Below, in pieces: positions 6,209 through 11,768 of a stretch of 11,768 nt of DNA. This DNA comes from Phycisphaeraceae bacterium (GTDB lineage Bacteria > Planctomycetota > Phycisphaerae > Phycisphaerales > Phycisphaeraceae). The DNA lies in NCBI GenBank assembly GCA_029260695.1, contig JAJDCT010000267.1, positions 1-11,768 on the forward strand, read 5' to 3'. Made by a program: the position numbers and the translations under genes. The notes under the pieces are model-generated. The model was not told where the DNA came from. It was given only the letters and a program-made list of their open reading frames with translations, and did no database searches. Positions within the stretch are counted from its first letter, which is position 1. Every line of letters begins with the position of its first letter.

Positions 6209-6253
6209 GGTGGGACACTTGAGCAGCCCTAGAGGAGATTGTCAAGTCCCACC
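6209..6253 (-). promoter_or_regulatory. Inverted repeat with consensus -35 upstream of topA
   Basis: GGTGGGAC and TTGA (6209-6222, with a 2-base bulge) pair with TCAAGTCCCACC (6242-6253), making 12 pairs around a 19-base loop. On the minus strand this includes a perfect TTGACA (6245-6240). The hexamer 17 bp further on is TCAAGT, a poor -10. If used, the promoter would give topA a leader of about 100 nt. It may instead be a regulatory site or a hairpin ending miaA transcripts, as it lies about 90-130 nt past the miaA stop. Confidence 0.35.
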
Positions 6254-6302
6254 TGTAAGTGCTGTGTAAACAAGGCGATGTGAGTATTGAGCTCGACCGG
6301 CA

Positions 6303-6316
6303 GCCCCGGCCGGGGC
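6303..6316 (-). other. 14-bp GC palindrome after miaA
   Basis: GCCCCGGCCGGGGC is a perfect palindrome starting about 26 nt after the miaA stop. Its RNA could form a tight hairpin (GCCCC/GGGGC). No T-run follows on the minus strand, so intrinsic termination is doubtful; transcript-end protection or chance in GC-rich DNA are alternatives. Confidence 0.25.
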
Positions 6317-6341
6317 GGGGATGTGGCCCCAGATCGGTGGT

Positions 6342-7322
6342 CTATCGTGTAAAGGATACCGCTCGCTGAGCCATTTCGAGGGGACTCATCGCCTGGGCCG
6401 GCAGCCAACTCACGCCTTGGAACCGCCTCAGCCAGGTCCGCTGCTGCTTGGCGAATCGTCGGGTTAAAACCTTGGTCCGCTCGAAGGCTTCATCCAGCGT
6501 CATGCCCCCTTCAAGGTGTTCGATGACCTGCTTATACCCCAAGGCCTCCCGCGACTGCTCACCCAGCAGACCCGCTTGGAATAGACGACGGGTCTCCTCG
6601 GGCAGGCTCTCGCCGTTGGGGCACGCCGCCGCCGCCAGCACCGGGTCGACCTGGTCCGGGAAGAACATCGCCTTGACCCGCAGGTTGATCCGGGGGTTGA
6701 TCTCCTCGACCGGCCAGTGCATCCCCAGCATCACCGGGTTGTGCCGATAGGATTGCTCGGGGGTGTCTGTCCATTGCTGCTGATGGCTGCTGATCGTTTC
6801 GCCGGTCTGATGGTATACCTCCAGCGCTCGGATCAATCGCTTGCGGTCGTTGCGGTCGATGCGCTGGGCTGACTCCGGATCAACCTCGCTGAGTCTGCGG
6901 TGCAGCTCGCCGGCTTCGACGTCTTGTAAAGATGCCCGAAACGCCTCGTCCTGGCCGGGGCCATCGAACATCCCCACCAGCAGAGCCTTGAGGTACAGGT
7001 TCGTCCCGCCCACGATGATGGGTGTCTTGCCCCGGGCCTGCAGCGATCCGATCAACGCCTCGGCCCTCTCTAACCAATCCGCCACCGTGAAACGCTCGGT
7101 CGGCTCGACGATATTGACCAGGTGGTGCGGCACGCGGTCGCACAGCTCCTTCGGCGGCTTGGCGGTCCCCGCGTCCATGTGCCGGTACACCTGCATCGAA
7201 TCCGCGCCGATCACTTCGCCGCCGCCGGGTACGCACTCAGCCAGAGCCACCGCCAAGTCACTCTTGCCCCCGGCCGTCGGGCCGAGGATCACGTACGGGC
7301 GGCTTGGGTCTAGTGTACTCAT
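6342..7322 (-). CDS. miaA: tRNA dimethylallyltransferase MiaA
   Basis: A 326-residue enzyme that transfers the dimethylallyl group to N6 of A37 in tRNAs reading U-starting codons, improving decoding. The P-loop GPTAGGKS is at residues 14-21, followed by DSMQVYRHMDAGTAKP (Asp41 probably catalytic), HHLVNIVEP, FTVADW, GGTNLYLKALL, RKRLIRALEVY, GYKQVIEHLEG and the tRNA-binding FAKQQRTWLRRF. Length and motif order match the family. The frame is open 69 codons further upstream, but the P-loop position and the -10 element TACAAT ending 7 nt before ATG 7322 fix the start there. There is no Shine-Dalgarno sequence. It is divergent from recG, with 94 bp between the start codons. Confidence 0.97.
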   Translation of the reverse strand: MSTLDPSRPYVILGPTAGGKSDLAVALAECVPGGGEVIGADSMQVYRHMDAGTAKPPKELCDRVPHHLVNIVEPTERFTVADWLERAEALIGSLQARGKTPIIVGGTNLYLKALLVGMFDGPGQDEAFRASLQDVEAGELHRRLSEVDPESAQRIDRNDRKRLIRALEVYHQTGETISSHQQQWTDTPEQSYRHNPVMLGMHWPVEEINPRINLRVKAMFFPDQVDPVLAAAACPNGESLPEETRRLFQAGLLGEQSREALGYKQVIEHLEGGMTLDEAFERTKVLTRRFAKQQRTWLRRFQGVSWLPAQAMSPLEMAQRAVSFTR

Positions 7323-7329
7323 GCCAGAT

Positions 7330-7335
7330 ATTGTA
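7330..7335 (-). promoter_or_regulatory. -10 element of miaA, predicted leaderless
   Basis: TACAAT on the minus strand matches five of six consensus bases and ends 7 nt before the miaA ATG. Initiation would be at or within a base or two of the A of ATG, so the mRNA would have no 5' leader. No clear -35 is visible. Confidence 0.5.
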
Positions 7336-7403
7336 GTGGCGGGATCCTGGTTGGTCGTGGTGCGTCTCTCCGTGTCCATGTACGGTTTTGTCCATACTCG
7401 CGG

Positions 7404-7409
7404 TAGAAT
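7404..7409 (+). promoter_or_regulatory. -10 element of recG, predicted leaderless
   Basis: TAGAAT ends 7 nt before the recG ATG at 7417, so the start site is predicted at or next to the ATG. No Shine-Dalgarno sequence fits in the 7-base gap CCCCTTG. The -35 region is poor. Confidence 0.48.
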
Positions 7410-7416
7410 CCCCTTG

Positions 7417-9579
7417 ATGCCTGAGCCTAAAGAGATCACGACTTCTATCCGCCTGGGTTCCAAGGTGGTCGACCTGCCGGGCATCGGCAAGCAGCGTGCC
7501 CGTCTCTTCGCCAGGCTGGATATCCACACGGTCAGCGATCTGCTGCGCCACCAGCCGATGCGTTACGAGCAGCAGGCCAGTGAGGCGGGCATCGACCAGT
7601 TGCAATTCGACTCCATCGGTACGGCCCGTGGCGTGGTCCAGAGCGCACGCTGGGTCGCCGCTCAAGGATACGGCCGAAAGGGCCGGTTCGAGGCCACCCT
7701 TGTCGACGACGCCGGCACGCTGAACCTCGTGTGGTTTAACGCCGGCTATCTCCGCGACAAGCTGCACCCCGGCATGACCCTCCGTGTACAGGGCAAGATC
7801 AAGAGCTTCAACAACTACCCGCAGATAGTCAATCCCAAATGGGAGCCCCTCGAGGACCCCGACGACACACCCGCCAAGCAAGAGCGACTGCGCCCGGTCT
7901 ACCCGGCTACGGAAGACCTTTCTTCGATCGTGATCGAGAAGACCATCGCCGAGGTCTTGCCGCAGGTCTTGCCCGGGCTCGCCGACCCGCTGCCAGCCGA
8001 ACTTCTCGAACACCACGCGATGCCCGCACTGGCTAAAGCGTTTGAGATGACGCATCGGCCCGAGACGCGCGACGACGCCGGGATCGCACGGCGCAGACTC
8101 GCTTTCAACGAATTGCTGCTTCTGCAACTGGGCATCGCGATGAAGCGCGCCTTCGTCCACGAAAAACTGGCGGCACCGAAACTACGCTTCACCAAGGCCA
8201 TCGACAAACACATCCGCGCACGGTTCCCCTTCAAACTGACCGATGCTCAGGACAAGGTCATCAAAGAGATCACCCACGACCTGGCGCTTCCGATCCCGAT
8301 GAATCGTCTGCTGCAGGGCGATGTGGGTGCGGGCAAGACGGTGATCGCCGTGTACGCGCTGCTCCTGGCTGTGGCCGACCGCCATCAAGGCGCATTGCTG
8401 GCCCCGACCGAGCTGCTCGCCGAGCAGCACTTTGCGTCGATCTCACGGATGCTCGAAGGGGCCGACGTCAGCACGGCCCTGCTGACCAGCGCACACCCGC
8501 CCAAGGCCGGCGGTGAACGCAAGCAGTTGCTCGACCAGATCGCAGACGGGAAAATCGACATGGTCATCGGCACCCACGCGCTGCTCTCCGACCACGTCAA
8601 GTTTCACAGCCTCGCGGTCGCTGTGATCGATGAGCAACACCGTTTCGGCGTCATGCAGCGGGCCGCCTTCCGTGACAGCAACCGCCACGCCGAGCCCGGG
8701 CCCGATGGCAAACGCCACGTCCCGCACCACCTGGTCATGACCGCCACCCCGATCCCAAGGACGCTGAGCCTCACGCTCTTTGGCGACTTGGATATCTCCA
8801 CCCTCCACGGCCTGCCGCCCGGTAGAACGCCGATCACCAGCCGGGTCGTCATGCCCGCACAGTCCGATGAGGTTTATCACTACCTGCGCACACGCCTTGA
8901 GCGCGGCGAGCAGGCTTACGTCGTGGTCCCCGCGATCGACGCCGCCGGTAAGGAGTCGGCCAAGCAACTGACCAATGTCCGTGACCACGCAAAGCTACTA
9001 CAGGACAAATTCTGCCAAGGTTTCAAGGTCGCCACCGTCCATGGCCGACTCAAGCGAGAATCACGCGAGAAGATCATGGACAGGTTCCGTCGTGGCGAGA
9101 TCCACGTCCTGATCGCCACCACCGTGATCGAGGTCGGCGTGGATGTGCCCAATGCGACGGTGATGATTATCGAGCACGCAGAACGGTTCGGGCTGGCGCA
9201 GCTCCATCAGCTACGCGGCCGGGTCGGCAGGGGGGATCACGGCCGACGCAGCCTGTGCGTTTTTATCTCCGACCCTACGACCGACGACGGCATCGACCGC
9301 CTCAACGCGATCGCTGCGACAACCGACGGCTTCCAGATCGCCGAGCGTGACCTTGAGATACGTGGCATGGGCGATTTCTTCGGCACACGCCAGTCCGGCC
9401 TGCCGCCGCTGCGCGTCGCGAACATCCCAGGCGATTTGGAGCTGTTACAACTAGCCAAACGGGACGCCCAAGAACTGATCGACGCCGATCCGTTCTTAAA
9501 AACCAAAGCCAACAAACCACTGCAACGCGTGCTTATGCAACAGTACGGCGAGGCGATGGGTCTGATCGATGTGGGGTAG
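7417..9579 (+). CDS. recG: ATP-dependent DNA helicase RecG
   Basis: A 720-residue superfamily 2 translocase that remodels stalled replication forks and branched recombination intermediates. Residues 15-30 hold a helix-hairpin-helix-like LPGIGKQRARLF, and about 65-140 form the OB-fold wedge domain. The motor has LTDAQ (274-278), Walker A GDVGAGKT (301-308), the DEQHRFG box (Asp405-His408), TATPIPRT (442-449), TTVIEVGVDVP and QLRGRVGRG. The C-terminus has the RecG-typical RDLEIRGMGDFFGTRQSG. All expected motifs are intact. The frame runs open a further 192 codons upstream, but that part is antisense to miaA. ATG 7417 gives a normal N-terminus and sits 7 nt after TAGAAT, with no Shine-Dalgarno sequence. 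The stop is TAG. A dispersed-type inverted repeat follows. Confidence 0.97.
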   Translation: MPEPKEITTSIRLGSKVVDLPGIGKQRARLFARLDIHTVSDLLRHQPMRYEQQASEAGIDQLQFDSIGTARGVVQSARWVAAQGYGRKGRFEATLVDDAGTLNLVWFNAGYLRDKLHPGMTLRVQGKIKSFNNYPQIVNPKWEPLEDPDDTPAKQERLRPVYPATEDLSSIVIEKTIAEVLPQVLPGLADPLPAELLEHHAMPALAKAFEMTHRPETRDDAGIARRRLAFNELLLLQLGIAMKRAFVHEKLAAPKLRFTKAIDKHIRARFPFKLTDAQDKVIKEITHDLALPIPMNRLLQGDVGAGKTVIAVYALLLAVADRHQGALLAPTELLAEQHFASISRMLEGADVSTALLTSAHPPKAGGERKQLLDQIADGKIDMVIGTHALLSDHVKFHSLAVAVIDEQHRFGVMQRAAFRDSNRHAEPGPDGKRHVPHHLVMTATPIPRTLSLTLFGDLDISTLHGLPPGRTPITSRVVMPAQSDEVYHYLRTRLERGEQAYVVVPAIDAAGKESAKQLTNVRDHAKLLQDKFCQGFKVATVHGRLKRESREKIMDRFRRGEIHVLIATTVIEVGVDVPNATVMIIEHAERFGLAQLHQLRGRVGRGDHGRRSLCVFISDPTTDDGIDRLNAIAATTDGFQIAERDLEIRGMGDFFGTRQSGLPPLRVANIPGDLELLQLAKRDAQELIDADPFLKTKANKPLQRVLMQQYGEAMGLIDVG

Positions 9580-9587
9580 TGGAATTG

Positions 9588-9742
9588 AACCACAGAGGCA
9601 CAGAGAAAAGAGGCGAGGTGATCCGCAGATTTCGCAGATGACACAGATTGAGGATGGGCAAGAATCAAACCTAATTCCCATCTGCGCAATCTGTGTAATC
9701 TGCGGATACCTCTTTTCTGCCTATCTCTGTGCCTCTGTGGTT
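9588..9742. repeat. Dispersed-type inverted repeat element, MITE-like
   Basis: Perfect 19-bp ends, AACCACAGAGGCACAGAGA (9588-9606) and its reverse complement (9724-9742), flank a roughly 155-bp unit. Inside, the arms continue imperfectly: GATCCGCAGATT on the left matches ATCCGCAGATT on the right when reversed, followed on both sides by short GCAGAT and CACAGATT units with about nine-base spacing. It fills the gap between the convergent recG and tadA genes. Very similar CACAGAGGCACAGAG repeats are, to my knowledge, scattered in intergenic DNA of many unrelated bacteria, and their translations appear in databases as spurious proteins ending CASVV, as the forward frame does here. It could mobilise as a non-autonomous element or serve as a two-way terminator. 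No transposase or clear target duplication is present. Confidence 0.8.
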
Positions 9743-9750
9743 AATCCGAT

Positions 9751-10239
9751 CTACTCTGGCCTGGGTTTCGTTGGTTTATCGCTGCCACGTCGTTCCTGAA
9801 AGAAAGCCTGTAAAACCGCGACGCACTCGGCCTGCAGCACGCCGCTACGCACCAAAAGCCGATGGTTGAAGCGTGTGTCGGTGCAGAGTTCGTACATCGT
9901 GTCGACACACCCCATCTTCGGGTCGGGCGCGCCGTAGACCAGCCTTTCGATGCGGCTGTTAATTAATGCACCGGCACACATCGGGCACGGCTCCAGCGTC
10001 ACCGCGATGGCGCAGCCGTCCAGGCGCCAGGTGCCCACCGCTTTCGCCGCTTGTCTCAGCGCCAGTATCTCGGCGTGTGCCGTCGGGTCGGCATGGCTCT
10101 CACGCAGGTTGTGCGCGGATGCCAGCACCTCATCGCCGCGGTACACCACCGCACCGACCGGGACTTCGCCGGTCTCAGCGGCCTGCCGGGCTTGCTCAAG
10201 GGCCAAACGTATCATGGATTCATCGAATTCATCACTCAT
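9751..10239 (-). CDS. tadA: tRNA-specific adenosine deaminase TadA
   Basis: A 162-residue zinc deaminase that converts wobble adenosine 34 of tRNA-Arg(ACG) to inosine, letting one tRNA read several CGN codons. Residues 53-57 read TAHAE, with His55 as zinc ligand and Glu57 as proton shuttle. Residues 84-88 read PCPMC, with Cys85 and Cys88 as the other ligands. GALINSRIERLVYGAPDPKMG and FNHR follow as in bacterial TadA. The start at ATG 10239 is preferred to TTG 10266, which adds nine poorly conserved residues and lacks a ribosome binding site. TAAACT ends 7 nt before the ATG. The gene is divergent from glycerate kinase, with 54 bp between start codons, and ends just past the inverted repeat element. 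The tail after residue 150 is short and polar. Confidence 0.95.
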   Translation of the reverse strand: MSDEFDESMIRLALEQARQAAETGEVPVGAVVYRGDEVLASAHNLRESHADPTAHAEILALRQAAKAVGTWRLDGCAIAVTLEPCPMCAGALINSRIERLVYGAPDPKMGCVDTMYELCTDTRFNHRLLVRSGVLQAECVAVLQAFFQERRGSDKPTKPRPE

Positions 10240-10246
10240 GTCGATC

Positions 10247-10276
10247 AGTTTAACCGCCTGCCACAAGCCCTGCGAA
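10247..10276 (-). promoter_or_regulatory. tadA promoter, predicted leaderless
   Basis: On the minus strand TTCGCA (10276-10271) and TAAACT (10252-10247) are 18 bp apart, each matching four of six consensus bases. The -10 ends 7 nt before the tadA ATG, placing initiation at the start codon. It overlaps the promoter of the divergent glycerate kinase gene. Confidence 0.42.
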
Positions 10277-10287
10277 GTCGGTAGACT
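10258..10287 (+). promoter_or_regulatory. Glycerate kinase promoter, predicted leaderless
   Basis: CTGCCA (10258-10263) and TAGACT (10282-10287) are 18 bp apart, each matching four of six consensus bases. The -10 ends 6 nt before the ATG at 10294, and no Shine-Dalgarno sequence is present. The elements interleave with those of tadA on the other strand. Confidence 0.42.
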
Positions 10288-10293
10288 TTAGCT

Positions 10294-11433
10294 ATGAAGA
10301 TCATCTGTGCCCCGGACAGCTTTAAGGGATCGCTCACCGGATCTCAAGCAGCGAATGCGATGGCCTTAGGGATATGCATGGTAGATCCTCTGCTTGATCC
10401 GGATTTGTGCCCAATATCCGATGGAGGCGAGGGCTTTATCGATGCGGTCGGTGAGTACAACGACAATGCGATTAATGCGGTGGACTGTCTTGATCCACTA
10501 GGTCGGTCGGTACACGCGGGGTGGTGGTTGAACAAGCGAGGAGGGCAGCCCGTTACGGCGGTCGTCGAGATGTCGATCGCTTCGGGGTTGACGCTGCTTG
10601 AACTCAACGAGCGCGACCCGACCAAGACAACCACATTCGGGACCGGGCAGATGATCAGGCATGCCCTAGATCAACAGCCGGAGCGTATCCTTGTAGGTAT
10701 CGGCGGCAGCGCCACCAACGATGGGGGCTGCGGCATGGCGCAGGCGCTGGGAGTACGCTTCTACGATCTCGATGGTAAGTTAATTGAAACTCCGATAACC
10801 GGCGGGATGCTCGAATCCATCCGACGTATTGACGTATCACGGATACATGCAAGTCTCAAAGAGATTTCTATCGTCATCGCCTGCGATGTCACCAATCCAA
10901 TGACAGGCCTAAACGGTGCATCCCACGTCTACGGCCCACAGAAAGGCGCGACATCAGATCAGGTTGAGCAACTCGACGCAGGCCTACGGCACCTCGCCGA
11001 TCTCTTGCGCGACCAACTCAGCATCGACGTGGAAAATCGACCGGGTGCGGGTGCGGCGGGGGGGCTGGGCGCAGGGCTCATGGCTTTTTGTAACGCTCAG
11101 ATGCGGTCGGGTCTAGAGATTGTTTTGGAGACGGTCGAGTTTGATCGACGTGTCCAGGGTTGTGATCTCTGCCTAACAGGCGAGGGCCGACTCGATGGGC
11201 AATCTCTGTCGGGTAAGGCGGTCCTCGGGGTCGCTCATGCCGCCGCTAAGCACAACGTTCCAACGATCGCCCTGGTCGGCTGTCTTGGGGAGGGTTACGA
11301 AAAAATTCTTGACGCAGGTCTGAAGGAAGTCGTCGTGATTGCCTCGGATGATCCGGAATATGACAACATGGCGGGCGCGGGGCACCTGCTTACGAGCGCA
11401 ACCGTCCGAACGATCAAAAACTATTTAAAATGA
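10294..11433 (+). CDS. glxK: Glycerate kinase, type I (GlxK/GarK family)
   Basis: A 379-residue cytoplasmic kinase expected to phosphorylate D-glycerate with ATP. This family typically makes 2-phosphoglycerate, feeding glyoxylate or sugar-acid breakdown into glycolysis. Family blocks appear in order: APDSFKGSLTG (6-16), SDGGEG (42-47), GIGGSATNDGG (135-145), DVTNPMTG (198-205), YGPQKGA (213-219), PGAGAAGGLGAG (250-261) and TGEGRLDGQS (295-304). The length matches the family and nothing seems missing. The ATG at 10294 lies 6 nt after TAGACT. The first half is less GC-rich than recG or topA. It converges on an MFS transporter gene 74 bp away; that transporter might import a related acid, but this is context only. 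The symbol follows the family and the exact pathway is unknown. Confidence 0.93.
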   Translation: MKIICAPDSFKGSLTGSQAANAMALGICMVDPLLDPDLCPISDGGEGFIDAVGEYNDNAINAVDCLDPLGRSVHAGWWLNKRGGQPVTAVVEMSIASGLTLLELNERDPTKTTTFGTGQMIRHALDQQPERILVGIGGSATNDGGCGMAQALGVRFYDLDGKLIETPITGGMLESIRRIDVSRIHASLKEISIVIACDVTNPMTGLNGASHVYGPQKGATSDQVEQLDAGLRHLADLLRDQLSIDVENRPGAGAAGGLGAGLMAFCNAQMRSGLEIVLETVEFDRRVQGCDLCLTGEGRLDGQSLSGKAVLGVAHAAAKHNVPTIALVGCLGEGYEKILDAGLKEVVVIASDDPEYDNMAGAGHLLTSATVRTIKNYLK

Positions 11434-11507
11434 CCGGTTACCCATGAACGATACGGCAATGAGCCGCCGTTGTTTGAGCATGAGCAGCAACATAGCGATG
11501 CCACCGT

Positions 11508-11768
11508 TTACCCAGCCACGACTCTGCCCTGTGCACGCATGCGCCGTTGCTTCATCATCAGGAAGAACATGCTGATACCACCAAGTACGCCCCACGTCGC
11601 CATGATCACGTACCAGTAGAGGTAGCCTGATTCTTCTTTTGTTTCGGTCAACACCCAGCCGGTGATAAACAGCGAAATTGCGCCGCCGTAGTACTGGAAC
11701 GAGTCGATCACACCAGCCGCAAAGCCAGCCATCTTCTTGCCGCCGATATCCATGGGTGCCGCTGCACC
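11508..11768 (-). CDS. MFS transporter, C-terminal part (5' end beyond window)
   Basis: The last 86 residues of a membrane transporter whose start lies past the right edge; the frame is open to position 11768, so the ATG at 11753 is internal. The segment begins MDIGGKKMAGFAAGVIDSF, resembling the conserved stretch before helix 11 of organophosphate:phosphate-type and sugar-acid MFS carriers (GlpT/UhpC-like). Two hydrophobic helices follow, around YYGGAISLFITGWVL and YLYWYVIMATWGVLGGISMFFLMM. A basic cytoplasmic tail, KQRRMRAQGR, ends the protein at TAA. The substrate cannot be read from this part. Convergence with glycerate kinase hints at an organic or phosphorylated acid but does not show it. 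Confidence 0.85.
   Translation of the reverse strand, partial: GAAAPMDIGGKKMAGFAAGVIDSFQYYGGAISLFITGWVLTETKEESGYLYWYVIMATWGVLGGISMFFLMMKQRRMRAQGRVVAG

Noticed and set aside
6841..7416. 192-codon N-terminal extension of recG
   Set aside because: It runs antisense through miaA. RecG family length and the -10 element at 7404 support ATG 7417.
7258..8160. 300-codon reverse open frame across the recG N-terminus
   Set aside because: Antisense to the recG OB-fold region and overlapping the miaA start; no protein family character.
9610..9720. Short spaced GCAGAT/CACAGAT units as a CRISPR array
   Set aside because: Units are too short and too closely spaced, and they form inverted rather than regularly spaced direct repeats. 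No cas genes are present.
9569..9799. 76-codon forward frame with CAICVICGYLF and LCASVV
   Set aside because: It is the translation of the inverted repeat element, a known type of spurious database protein.
10240..10266. Nine-residue N-terminal extension of tadA from TTG 10266
   Set aside because: No ribosome binding site, and it would run over the predicted promoter; TadA proteins normally begin close to the ATG at 10239.
11434..11507. Near-direct repeat CCGGTTACCCA / CCGTTTACCCA around the glycerate kinase-transporter junction
   Set aside because: The second copy includes the transporter stop and last codons; ten of eleven matching bases at this length is weak evidence of an attachment site or duplication.

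Overview
The window looks like chromosomal DNA from a GC-rich planctomycete-type bacterium, probably near Phycisphaerae. The main clue is a secreted protein that combines a paired dockerin-like calcium-repeat region with a PEP-CTERM sorting tail, an arrangement common in that group. The rest is mostly housekeeping genes plus a few small genes of unknown function. The taxonomy is inferred from protein style only.

Layout. 1-382 has no credible gene but holds several small inverted repeats. 383-1318 is a promoter, a leader hairpin and the PEP-CTERM/dockerin protein. 1357-1429 (-) is a CAU-anticodon tRNA, most like the minor isoleucine tRNA. 1486-1827 (-) is a small unknown coiled-coil protein with a palindrome overlapping its ribosome binding site. 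1939-2574 (+) is an unknown gene broken by an in-frame TAG. 2578-3003 (-) is a low-GC two-span membrane protein. 3097-3222 (-) is a 41-residue one-span membrane protein. 3242-3324 holds two strong hairpins at the end of topA. 3391-6108 (-) is topA (DNA topoisomerase I) with an unusual lysine-rich N-terminal tail. 6342-7322 (-) is miaA, divergent from recG at 7417-9579 (+). 9588-9742 is a dispersed-repeat-type inverted element. 9751-10239 (-) is tadA, divergent from a type I glycerate kinase gene at 10294-11433 (+). 11508 to the right edge (-) is the C-terminal end of an MFS transporter.

How the genes relate. topA and recG act on DNA topology and stalled forks or recombination. miaA, tadA and the CAU tRNA (if it is tRNA-Ile2) all concern tRNA decoding. 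Glycerate kinase and the neighbouring transporter may be metabolically linked. These are mainly separate transcription units, not one operon. Two divergent pairs (miaA/recG and tadA/glycerate kinase) share short promoter regions.

The most distinctive signal is at the gene starts. recG, miaA, tadA and the glycerate kinase gene each have a -10-like hexamer ending 6-7 nt before the ATG and no Shine-Dalgarno sequence, which predicts leaderless mRNAs. I see no defence island, CRISPR array, phage or biosynthetic cluster, and no convincing new multi-gene system.
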